This document shows, in pieces, positions 23,648 through 35,042 of a DNA stretch of 64,000 nucleotides. A program made the translations under genes and the position numbers. Numbering within the stretch: position 1 is the stretch's first letter; every line of letters starts with the position of its first letter. This DNA comes from Krasilnikovozyma curviuscula (Eukaryota; Basidiomycota; Tremellomycetes; Cystofilobasidiales; Mrakiaceae): positions 124,001-188,000 of the forward strand of contig MVAQ01000011.1 in assembly GCA_014825775.1 (NCBI GenBank), in the 5' to 3' direction. Below the pieces are notes generated by a model. The model was not told the origin of the DNA, did no database searches, and saw only the letters and a list, made by a program, of their open reading frames with translations.

Positions 23648-26078
23648 TTACATCAAGTTGGCCCAGATCTTTCCTCCAATTGTAGTAGGAACTGGCTCAT
23701 CGAACTCATCGGCTTCAATCTCCTTGATTCCAGAAATGAAGTCCATCTCGCTGGCCCGAACAATTTTGGTCTTTGAGATGAACTTCTTACCGAAGTAGAG
23801 GATTGGGAAGACAGCCAAAGGCAAGTAATCTGAAGAACACCAATAATGTCAGACGCTGCTGTCACAACATGCGAATTCAGCAATTGTTTATGAAACGTAC
23901 TGGTGATGAAGTCTGAGGTACTGAAATTTCCCTTGAGGAAGTTGTACCAAGCACAAGTGAAGTTGATAATCATGATCATAACGATCGCGTACCACGCGCC
24001 GATCTTTGAGAATCTGGACGTGAATGGAAGAGTAGATCTGTCGATTCCCTGAGCTTCCATACCGGCTCTGAATCGCAAGTAAGTGACACAGATAGCGAAC
24101 CAGGAGATAAGACCAGCAATCTGTGACGAGAGATGATTGTCAGAACCTAGTCTTTCGTGTTGAGCTAAAGCGGATGGTACTCACGGCAGTGAGGTTAGCC
24201 AAGTATCCGAAGACAGTACCAGCTCCGGATGAAATGCCCATGTAAGCCAAGAAGGAGAAACAACTGTGGAAATGAGGGTTAGTGCTTTGACCTAAATATG
24301 AAATGAGCGGAATGTGCTCACCTGGCGACGGCGAGAGCGACGTAAGGCAAGCCTCCCTTGGTAGTACGGGTGAAGATGCGTGGGAGATCTCCATTGATAG
24401 CGATCTGTGGTATTACGAGGTAAGTAAGGCGGTGAGATGTTCAGACGCTGGGGATATACTCACAGCGTACAAGGATCGGGACGAGGTGTACAGATCGGAA
24501 GATGCAGCGGACCAGGCAGAGGTGAGAAGACAAGCGTTGATGATGGAGGGTAAAACTTTGATTCCAGCGTTCTCGATCGCAATGACGCTGTGGTTTTAGA
24601 AGCGATTAGCCAAAGAACATTGTGAGTGGTGACACAAATACAACGAGACTCACAAAGGAGAGGCGGTAGCGGTGTGACCGTGACCGAGACGAGAGTTGTT
24701 GGATGGGACAATCAATCCGATGATGAATGTACCGAGAATGTAGAAGACCAAAATTCTGATGTAAACTCTCTTGATGGCCTTCTTCATGGATTTTCTTGGG
24801 TTTGCAGCTTCACCGGCAGTGATAGCAACGATTTCAGTTCCGATGAAGGAGAAGGCAGCTTGGGTCATGACAGCCCAGAATCTGGTGAACAACAAAAACA
24901 CTGTCAGAAGGACGTCGCGTGGCAGCAGAGCTACAGATGGCCAAAAGATTTACCCTAAAAATCTTCCCAAGCTTCCTTCAAAGCCGTTGTACTGAGTGAA
25001 AGGACCTGGATCCCTCCAGTATCTGCGGAAAGAACGAGTGCGACTTTGTCAAAAAAGTTCACATCATCGGTAGCCGTCAATGTACACCTCACTTACCTGA
25101 AGCCAATGTAACCCTGGTTAGCTGGTCCAGCTCCACAGTTGATTGCGATACCGAGGATGATCAAGCCGACGATGGTGAGGATCTTGATGGAAGCGACTGA
25201 GGCGGATGGGGTATAAGCGTGTCAGGAGAGGAGACGAGAACGCAGAAAAGGGTACCTGAGTGATTTACTCACAGATGAACTCTGCCTCTCCGTAACCTCT
25301 GGCACCGAAAAGATTGATGGCAACGACGACAACCATACATATGGTGATCCAGACAGCAGCAGAAACCTTAGAGACCGGGACCCAGTAGGACATGAGGACA
25401 GCGGCAGCAGAGAGTTCGGCAGGCAAGATAATCAGCCAGTTATAGGCGTAGTTGAACGAAAGAGCAAAGGACCAGGCCGGGTCGACAAATCTGAAGAGAA
25501 GAGAGGAGCGCAGGGTAAATAACTGAGCTTTTGGACAGTCAGGGACTGCATACTTGCCTTGATGCCAGTGAGATGTGGCCTCCCTCAATGGGAAGGAAGC
25601 TGATCATTTCTCCTAATCCCACCATTACTGAGAAACACACCGAGCCCATCTTAAATAAAAAATACGCGCGTGTCAGTCTTGTCTCCTCTCTCGAAGCATA
25701 TCCAATTCCGTTCTTCCATAATTCACATCGAGTACTTACGATGGAATAGGCAAGCAAGAGACCAAGAGGTCCACCATTATGCAGCGCACCTCCAGTTCCC
25801 AAGAAGAGACCAGTACCGATGACTGAGAACAGACAGGAGAAGTACAAATGTCAATAAAAGCGCAGATCGCACGTGCAGATTGCAAGCACAGACTCACCAC
25901 CACCAATAGAGATCAGAGAAATGTGCCTAGAGAGGAGGGTTCTCTTCAAGTTGGCAGATGTAGCAACAGCCTCGACTGTTGTTTTTTCATGGCCCTTTTC
26001 ACCAGAACCGGACTCAAGGGTGGGAACAGTGTAGGAGGACTTCTCCTTCAGTTCGTTCTCGTCAAGAATGCTCGACAT
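23648..26078 (-). CDS. amino-acid permease (YAT/AAP family)
   Basis: Plasma-membrane proton-coupled amino-acid uptake carrier, 12 transmembrane helices expected. Seen: cytosolic N-terminus ([20 protein letters not shown]), [17 protein letters not shown] then [20 protein letters not shown] (helix I glycine motif), [97 protein letters not shown] (the E...A..EA.NPR motif, then [17 protein letters not shown]), [18 protein letters not shown] and the last helices [16 protein letters not shown]. The C-terminus ends GGKIWANLM. Its upstream region is unusually long and has two GATAAG sites, consistent with nitrogen control. Substrate range cannot be told. Confidence 0.95.
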
Positions 26079-27893
26079 CTTGGGGGAGAGAGAGGGTAGC
26101 GAAAGTGGGAGGGGGTCTGCTAAGAACTCTACCGAAAAAAGGAAAGCGATGGAGGCTTTATACACTTTTTTTTTTGCTTGCTATCTCACAACCTAGACTT
26201 GCACGCTCAGTCACGGGTCTGTCCCACCCCCATTCCACACGAGGGTGATAAGGGCTGCACGGACGGGACGAGTTCAAAATACTCCAGCCAAGGTTTTAAG
26301 CGGAGGCAACGGGGATGGCATTCGCGCGATCGCAATCCAGACCTGGAGACATGTCACGGATCCAGTTGGCACCAAAAAAAACAAATTTTCTTGGTTTGTT
26401 TACAATCCCCCGGGTGGGTGTGGTGAAAGGGGAGGAGTCAAGCTGGGAGCGCCAGCGTGAGGGCATGGGGACAGGCAAGCACACGCTTGCATTCGCTGCT
26501 AGGTTCTGCAATTCAGATTAAGCTTCCCGTAGCAGCGCAACTTTGTGTGCGTCCCAACTTCGTATGGACAACATTTCTGGAACTGAACCGGGTGCTCCGC
26601 CAGAAAAAAAGCAAAAAATTCTCGCCGCTGTCAGAGCGGGACTAGACCACCCCCGCCACCAAGTGTTGTTTTGATTCTGCTCTTCTGCTCCCGGATTGCC
26701 ACCAATGGTGCTTCCTTACCGACGCTTCACCGCGACTGGGTGCGTTAGGCATCGCAATGTTGGGAGCAAGGGAACGAGGGCAAGGGAGCTGGCAGGGTCG
26801 CATCGTGATCCGCCTTGGCAAGAGATAAGAGGCAGCTCGTCTATGCCTGCCTCATTGAGAAATATGAACCACAGAGAAGATGTCGATAAAAAAATTGACG
26901 AGAAGACAGTGGTGTCACGTTTATATGTTGGAACAGCGAGCGACCAGCGAGTCGAAACTTCGATGGGTCTATTCAGTTGGACCGCATGCTACCTCTAGCC
27001 TCCTGAGACGTCCCTTGGGAAAGCGTTACTAATTGGAGGAAAATATAGAGTAACATCCTGTCATCTGATGGTCCGATGCGCTCCAAGAAGACTTCGACAT
27101 GTGTTTGGTGACAGCTGAAGAGGCGCACGCAAACTGAGAACCTATCCAGTGAGAAACGTCCGTCTTCTGAAGCTGACATTCAAGGAGAAGCCTACAGAGC
27201 ATAGCAGGGATTGCAAGAAGGTGGCAGGGAGAAAACCAACAGGAGCAGTCACTAACGAAAAGTAAACAAACAAATCCCATAGCAACATGTTAGTGGCCAC
27301 ACCAACACCACGTTCGTGCAATCTGACTTAGAACTACTTAACTTGAGATAGATAGACAGAAGCTGAAGACAAGATGGAAATAATCTATGTCGGGTTTCTC
27401 AAGAACGAATTGAAGAACTGGAGACCTAAAATCAGAGCTTTAGAGGGCTGAACCTGAGGTGGGAAGGGCGCGGGGCGGAATTTCAGACTGAAAAGGACAG
27501 CCTCAGGAGTTCCTTCAAGATCAAGTCGGTGATGGTGAGAAATAGCACTTGCAGTAGGTACATCCTCCTACAGAAAAGAACGTCGTCCACATGCAGCTTT
27601 CGGTCGCTTGCTATGTACGTACGCAAAGCGAGTGCTGAGAGCTGAATTGACTAGGCTTTTCTGGAATCATACCCACTTTCAAAAGTAGAGTGGATGGACG
27701 ACGATGGGAGGATACATATTAGTGGTCTATGAATAGCTAGAATTGATTAGGGTATATAAACAACAAGCGGCATGTATAATAAAGGTGAAGCGAATGAGAG
27801 TTTATAAGCTAAGCAAAGGCGGTTTTGAGATGGATCGCAATAGATTTTGTCTGCAGCAATCCCATCATCAGCCCGTGCAATTTCTCAACCTTT
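26079..27893. other. 1.8-kb gene-poor stretch, permease upstream region
   Basis: No convincing protein gene on either strand; ORFs are short and look random. GATAAG at 26247-26252 and 26824-26829 are GATA-factor-type sites on the upstream side of the permease. Could hold a long leader or a non-coding RNA. Confidence 0.5.
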
Positions 27894-29507
27894 CTAAGAA
27901 AGCTTGGCTGCTATTGATTCCTCCTGCTCCTTCTGCTCGATAGCCGCGTTTCTCTCGGCGTGGATCTCGACGCTTTCCCTCGGCGCGTCAAGCTCGTTGA
28001 AGACCAGAGCCGGCGACCGGATCATCGAGTCCTTCGGTATCATAGGTGGTGAAGCTGGTGTCAGAGTTGGGCTCAATGCGAGGTTCGTTCGTCTTGTGGA
28101 TTCGGCGTTTGAGGAGATGGAGCTTCTTCGAGCTCCAAACGAGGATGGTGATGGTGGGACGGTCAAGGACGAGACTGAGGCCCCTCTATTTCTACCTGGA
28201 GGAGCAAGCAAGGAGGTGCTTCCCCCAACAGCACCAGCTCCAACAGCGCCGAACGTAGTTTCAGAGTCGACGACCGTTGTGTTGTTGACGTTGTTGTTGT
28301 AAACTGTACTGATCGAAGCTCTTGATCCAGCTCGCGGACGTTGAGCTCTTCCACCAGTAGAGCTAAAGCTTTGTGCTGATATGGAGGATGCGGTGAAGGC
28401 TCTCGGTCTTCGGGTTGGCGTCGCTGGTGTTGGAAGTGGCTTCTCAACAGCTGGAGGGGATGAGTCCGCAGATGAGACAGTGGGTGGAGCATCTACTGGT
28501 GCCGTAGTTTGGGTCGTTGGAAGGAGGAGTCGTTGCTCAGATTGAGATCCTAGTGCAATCACGGCGATCAAAGGGTTGGTGAGGATTCCGAGGAGGAACG
28601 CGAAGACAAGCTTGATACACTGTGACCAACGGGACAATAAGCTGCCATCAGTTCAATCCGTAAGATCTAATTATTTAAGATGGCTTGCTTACCTGAGGCG
28701 CCCAATGACCGCCCATGTTACGAGTACCATATATAGGTCCCAAGATGACTATAGCCAAGCACCAGAGCGGGAATCCAACGAGAACACCAATACCCAACCC
28801 TTGAAGAGCAGTAGTGATCAACCTCCCAAACCAGATCTTAGCGCTCACTCGCTGCAACAACATGTTCCTCTCTGTACCCTCCAAGATGAACCTGATCAAC
28901 ATGAGCCAGTAGTGGACGAATTTGTTCCTTGACTCGACAACTGGAGGTTCTTCAATCTTCTCGGGCTCTCCCATGAGCGGAACATCTTTTCCAAAGATTT
29001 TGGAGACGAAGGGCTGTGGGTCTGGAAGATGCGAGAGATGCGGGAAGACGAAAGGAAGAGGTGTGATTGCAGAGTGGTGGAGATCGGTGTGAACGAGAGT
29101 AGCTAAATTTGAGAACAGAAGGGTCAATGGGAGCAAGCGGAGAAACTGTTATGAGATGGCAAGGCGCTTACAGGTAATCAACATCTGCGGCGGTGGAAGA
29201 AAAAGGTAGAGTAAGCCTGAGTTCGGTAGCTACAGGGAGCACGACAACTCCGGCACGAGTCGAACAAGTTTTAACTCACCGATACAGCACACTGGATTAA
29301 ACAAGTGACCCCTAAATCACCAGCGATAGTGTTCTTCTTGAAAACCCACATCTTCACATCCTCCTGATTCCTGTACATGCCAACTGCGATCGCAAAATTA
29401 ATACCACCGTCTATTACTCCAGCCCCTACCCCCTGAAGTACCCCGAGATAGAACCATTGTTTCTTGTTGAGTGGAGAGGGAAGAGGGAAGAAGATTGAGC
29501 CTGGCAT
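27894..29507 (-). CDS. DUF2456 fungal membrane protein
   Basis: Fungal-specific multi-pass membrane protein of the DUF2456 family; function unknown. Seen: MPGSIFFPLPSPLNKKQWFY, LGVLQGVGAGVIDGGINFAI (first membrane segment), IAGDLGVTCLIQCAVS (second), a soluble loop with HTDLHHSAITPLPFVFPHLS and FVHYWLMLIRFILEGTERNM, then ALQGLGIGVLVGFPLWCLAI (third) with VILGPIYGTRNMGGHWAPQ, and CIKLVFAFLLGILTNPLIAV (fourth). The C-terminal ~200 residues are Ser/Thr/Pro-rich and likely cytosolic and disordered, ending IAAKLS. Four exons. Family by recall of the glycine-rich membrane motifs. Confidence 0.85.
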
Positions 29508-30610
29508 GGTTACGTGCGGTTAGATTTAGTGAGATGTTTTGGACGAGATGGGATGAATGAGAGTAAAGATTTGAATTACTGGATTGATCAGAGAAAAGCA
29601 ATCAGTACTTCAAGCCAAACGAAGAGCGAATGATATCCAAAAGCGCAAGATAGAACCGAAGCCCAGACAAGGAGGGGCTAGAGCATGATCTTCCACCCGA
29701 CTCAACATAGCACGAGACCAATATGGGGAACACCTTCCCCAATACGATTACCGACAACCAGACTGCTTCCTTTAAATGAAGAGAGAAAACAAAATGAGAA
29801 CTCACTGCTATGAGTTGAAGTAAGCGAGTTCGCGAGAGCAGGGCTCGACGTCTAAAGATAGCAAGACGACCCTTCACACTCCTGGTTCTTCTCCACGAAG
29901 ATAAAGATATGCAGAGGCTAACAGACTATAACGAGCTGCTGGTAGGTGGTTACAATCCAAATAGAAGTTGATTAAAGGTTGGCTAATGGACCTGTACGTA
30001 AGCCTCCTGAATGAGGAGAAACTGTTAACACAAGTCAGTTTCTTCAGCTCAAAGAAGGTATCGAGCAGTCCTTCTGGAGGATAGCACTCAAAGAATTACG
30101 ATTTCTAGTGAGAAGGAAGTTCACCGACTCACTTAATTCCAAAGCCTGTTTAGGTTGAGGTTCCGCCCTCTAAATTTGCTGGCTAGAGTTCCTACTTGAA
30201 GATGCTGACCTATTCCTACCCGCTGGATATCAAGGTGACCTCTTGATGGTCTGGTAAACGAAGCAAAACTGTCGAGAAGTTGGCAAGATAGGAGTTGGGA
30301 GGACAGAGAGGGGGAGTAAGTAAGCTGGATTCCGCATTTTATGTGGTCGAACCATTCGACGCCACGGCGACCGGTCGATTTGAGTCGACGTCCTTCCTTG
30401 CGACACCGGACGGTGTTTCCACCGAGTCATCCGATTACACATGTCGGCGAAAGCGTATGTAAGGTCCAGGTAAGCTGTTGAGATAAGGAGTGCAACTTGT
30501 TGGCTGTCTTTTGCGCATTGTAGAGACTCTGCAGATATCAACAGCAAAAAACATCCATGCCTTATAAACAAACTAAGCTGTTCAAATTTTTACGCAACCG
30601 AGGTTGACTT
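29508..30610. other. 1.1-kb intergenic region
   Basis: Between the DUF2456 start and the dipeptidase stop. Only short ORFs without protein-like composition; nothing recognised. Confidence 0.5.
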
Positions 30611-32675
30611 CTATGCCCTGGTGCCCAAATCAGTTCTCTTTGAGTATCTAGCCATACTGGCAGGCAAACCCTCCATCTCTTTCTTGGTCTTCTCGACACC
30701 TTCCATGATTCTCAAGATGTTTCCACCGGACAGCATGGCAAGTTGGGTATCGGTCCAGTTTCTTCGGTAGAGTTCAGCAACTATTCGGTACACACAAGAA
30801 GGGAACACTATTAGCTCTTTGCGTAGTTAATAGCCTCACGTGAAATGGAGAAGTGAAGGACATACAGAGATCAGGGTACTTAGAAACGTCTTCCAGCCCA
30901 GTTGGACCAGCTTCAATTCCATCGTAGTCTGATCCAAGGCCAACGTGCTCGTGTCCAATCAGGCCAGCGATGTGATCAATATGGTTCGCGACGACGTCGA
31001 GCGTCGCGCCTTCGCCTCCGCCTGGGTAGACAAAGTAAGGGGCAAAGTTTACCATGACTACACCGTCAACTTTGTCTTCAGTCCGGCCGATCATTTTGAG
31101 GATGTAGTCTGGAACCTAATGAGGAGGTACCCGAACGAGAGGACACGGAAAGTTACATGTCAGCAAGAATCATCTTTGGAAACTCAAAGTGTAAGACTGT
31201 TCTACTCACGTTTCTCTGAATATCGACAAAGTGTCTGCTTGCAGAGTGACTCCACATAACAGGGGCCCTAGTAGCCTTGAGGGCATCCAACGCGGTCGTA
31301 TCCGCAACATGGGAGATGTCAACCATGATACCAAGTCTGTTGAGCTCATAGATAAGCGCGACACCAAGATCGGAGAGACCGTCGTTGTAAGGGGTGACCT
31401 TATTGAAGATTCCTGCAGAGTCGGCGAACGCGTTGTTGCATGAGTGCGATAGGGTCACGTATTTGACGCCGAGAGCGGCGTAGGCACGGAGGACCGGGAG
31501 GGAATTCTCGAGTTGGTGTGCACTAATTAGGTTGCGACAGAGTATACGATGGGAGTGGAAGTCGAAAAATGGGGTGAGTGACTTTAGTATAGCGAAAACA
31601 TTACAGGAACTGTGAAAGCGGAAGGCTTTACCCTTCGACACCAAGCAAGGAAGCGATCTTTCCAGCAGCAATAGCGTTTCTGACATCATCAGCAGTGGTA
31701 CAGAGAGCGAAGGTGTCGGAATACTTCTCAATGAGAAGATGAGCGACATCGATTTGCTCCCTTGCGGAGGGATAGGTCACCGTCAGCTCATGAAGCCATC
31801 ACAAGTTTTCAGACGCAGGCAACTCACAAAGTATCTCTGACTGTTGAATTCGAAGTAGATATAAAGATCAGCTGATGCGATTGGAGCTAGTAGGGAGGAG
31901 AAAACTTGCCAGATTCTGTAGGGTCCAAAAAGTCACCCTTGCCAATAAGAGGCTCAGTTGGGCAGTTGGTGAAAACAGACCAGAAGAAGCCACCAGTCTT
32001 TCCCTTTCTCAGACGAGGGATGTCGACGTGCATGGGCTGGAACGAGACAACAACGGGTGTTGGGTTAGTCTACATGCTGAACTTGGAAGCGCACCGGATG
32101 GAGTATAGAAGGAGCAGGTAACAGCCAGCAGAACAGGCTTAAAGATAACCAGCAATTATTTGATCATCTTTATCCGATGTAACTTCCCTGAACCGTCCCC
32201 TCTGTCCTCAAGATGACCAAGCCCCGCTACGCATGACGAAAAAGAACGGTACGACTGAGACTGACCATTTCCTTGTTGAGGTCGAACGAACTGATGTTGT
32301 TTGAGTACAACACTCGAGTGAGCTCAGGCAAGTCGATATGGCCATCTATCACAGGGCTCTTGTCGAGCAACCACAGAGCTCGTTCCGATGGGTCAGACTG
32401 GCAAACCCAGTTTTCCACCGACAAAAGCAGCTCTCGTCAGTAATTCACTCCGCATTCTAACCATTACAGGTAACAGCTGTACATACGGGACCATGTTCGA
32501 TGGCTTTCTTGACCTTCTCTGGGTTGAAAGCAGCGGCGAGGCCGACGGCAGCGACTAGAACAACGGCAATGACCACGCCAGAAATGACTTTGAACTTCTT
32601 GGATCCCCAGCGATGGCCCTCTTCTGAAGAAGGTCCATTGGTGCTAGGTAACAGGGGTGCGTTTTCGTCTGCCAT
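30611..32675 (-). CDS. membrane dipeptidase (peptidase family M19)
   Basis: Zinc dipeptidase; animal homologues cleave Cys-Gly from glutathione breakdown. The N-terminus is cytosolic ([20 protein letters not shown], with a dileucine-type LLP), then one signal-anchor helix [20 protein letters not shown], so the enzyme is a type II protein of the vacuole or cell surface. Catalytic domain: [18 protein letters not shown] (HxD metal ligands), [36 protein letters not shown] (metal Glu), [40 protein letters not shown] (DxSH), [11 protein letters not shown], and [11 protein letters not shown]. The C-terminus [19 protein letters not shown] is the typical last helix. All metal positions are present, so likely active. 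About 8-9 exons. Confidence 0.93.
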
Positions 32676-32837
32676 CCTTAACTTTTTTTCAGCTCGATGG
32701 GTGTGGGCTTGCGCTGATGGTATGCATGTGTGACCGCTCGCTACACGACGGACCTTGCCGCTTTGTTTCTTTTTTGTTTCTTTTTTCGCTTGCTCAGAAA
32801 ACGAAGTTCCAGTCCCATCAGTTGAATAAAATTTCTG

Positions 32838-34439
32838 CTACCACTCGTCGCTGAACCCAACGCTCTTCTTCTTCATCGAGCTCTTGAGCGGCTTCTTCTC
32901 CTTCGCACCCACACTCAGCGCCGTCGCCATCGTCGCACTGTCACCAACCGCAAACTTAATACCACCTGCTGCAGCACCGGACGTCATTGCGGTTGGAACA
33001 AACGTCATCTCCGCGTCCTCCTCCCCACCAATGCTGACCTTCGCGATGGATTTCTGGACAACGTGAGTGGCATGACTGTGTTCCTCAAGCGAGTGATGAC
33101 CATGTTGATGCGAAGCAGCAGAAGTGTGATAATTCGAAACGCTAGCCGTCGAGGGCTCCGACCTCCTCTCGGACCCCCCACCGCCGCCTTCATCGAGGTG
33201 GCCTCGCTCGACTTGCCACCCTCTCCTCCTCAGCCTAAACACAAGCTTTTCTTCACCCGCAGACACCTTTCCTCCGACAAGTTCAGATAGGCGGCCGTTG
33301 ATGGGTGTAAGAACACCAACTGTGAAGGACTTGAGAAGCGTCAGGAAGCCGTTATGGCGCGGGAAGACACGCTGCGTCAGGGCGTCTGATGCGAAGCCGT
33401 CCAGCTTGATGATTGCATCGGAGAAGTTCAATAAATGGTTGGTGATAGGTGTTGAGGAAGTTGGCAGAAGGAGAGCGATTGATGAGGACCGGCGGAGGAG
33501 GGAGCGAAGGGAGAGAAGGAAGCGAGGGGATAGTGTTGATGTGGAGAGTGTGGGCGGAAGGACAATGCGGAGAACTTTTTGAGGAGGTAGAGTTGACGAT
33601 CCTGGCTCAGGTAGTCTGTCATAGGAAACCAGAAAGAGAAAGCAACTTGGTAAGAAATGCTGCCTATGATTCGAGAACTAGAAAGTTGCGCTCACAGATA
33701 TCCTTCCTCCTCGATAAGCTTCTCAAGCTGCTTCAGAGTCAACAGCATTGACTCCTCCTCTGTATTTTCTTTTTCTTTACCCTTTCTATTCCTTCGTACA
33801 GGTTCGGAGCAGATGAACTTGACCTGCTCTTCCTCCTCCATTTTCTTAAGCAGGTTTGAAGGAAGGTGGGATGTCAAAGTGAGTGGGTAGGTGAATGAGG
33901 TAGCACCTACATCAAAGTAAAACCATAAGATTAATATCAGAACCTTCAAATGACCGTAAATTTGAAGACATACCTGATCCAGAGGAGCCGTCGAGCCCCG
34001 TCTGGAACTTTCCCAAGTTGTTATACCTCCAAGCAATCCTCGTCCTCCCATCATCACCCTGCGCGCCGCCAACATCCTCCCCTTCACTCTCATTCCCACT
34101 CTTATTGCCTTCAGAACCCTGCAGTCTCCTTTCATCGACCCACATACAGCCTTCGACAAAATCGCTCGCCTCGACATCCGTAGCGCCAAACACAACGAGC
34201 TTCTGCCCGTTTCTTAGTCCTTCAGCAGACCAGTACCTGCCCAAAAGCTTGGACCAGCTTGAATGAGCGTCTGGGGCAAGCACGGTGAACAGTGTCGACT
34301 GTGGTTGGCCGGGCGTGAGGATATCGTCGAGGGACTGAAGGCCAGTCGAGTTGTGTGGGACTGTTGGGTACGAGGGCGGCAGCAGGGAGCCCTGGGGTGG
34401 TGGTGCTGTTGAAGCTGCTTTCAGACGTCGGAACGACAT
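32838..34439 (-). CDS. ELP4: ELP4, Elongator complex subunit 4
   Basis: RecA-like subunit of the Elp4-5-6 ring of Elongator, which modifies wobble uridines in tRNA. Seen: MSFRRLKAASTAPPPQGSLL, TVPHNSTGLQSLDDILTPGQ (the family TSTGxxxLDxxLGGG start in a degenerate form), LAPDAHSSWSKLLGRYWSAE, GLRNGQKLVVFGATDVEASD, IAWRYNNLGKFQTG (the conserved IAWRY). After the intron: FTYPLTLTSHLPSNLLKKM, VGVLTPINGRLSELVGGKVS and later IKLDGFASDALTQRVFPRHN. The end is long, Ser/His-rich, with KKPLKSSMKKKSVGFSDEW. Four or so exons. It is divergent from the FAD oxidoreductase across about 600 bp. Confidence 0.88.
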
Positions 34440-35042
34440 CCTGACTCGAAAAAGAAATGGCGATGGTGCAGATGTAACCCGAACTCGAAAGTCTACTGAG
34501 ATAAAAATTGGCGGGCGCCACGAGATATAGAGAGATTGTTAAATGAGCAAGTTAAAGCCGGATATAATGTTAAGTGCAAGATTTAGTGTTGTAAAGGAGC
34601 TACAAAGGCGCTTTAAAGCTTGCAAAACTGGGGTTGTTTTGAAAATTGCTCGAGAGTAGTTGCTGTTCAAAACACGCTGTTTTCACCAGAAACAGCTTGC
34701 TAGGATCAGTTTGTAGATATTCTATATTCGAACTATTGCAAAGGGTAAGAGTGGTAAAGAAAATCAGACATTAATTACAACTGCCACATCACGGCGTCTC
34801 TATTCTCACCGGCAGTCATTGATTTCACAAATCTGTCAAAACCTCAAGAGCATCCACATATTCTCAACCTTTCTGGGACATACTCAACATCATCCAATTC
34901 AGAATGCAGCAGATGAATTGGGAATTCTGTCCTTGACTCGCTCGAATGGAATCATTTTCCGGTTCGGAAATCTTGACCAAAACCGTCCCATTAGGAATCA
35001 GCTTCATCTCTACCTGAACCACCACGCAGAACTCCTCCAACA
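34440..35042. other. divergent ELP4/FAD-oxidoreductase intergenic region
   Basis: AT-rich shared upstream region. No gene or striking repeat seen. Confidence 0.5.

Noticed and set aside
26696..26998. 100-codon plus ORF in the long intergenic region
   Set aside because: Random-like composition, no splice context, no family resemblance.
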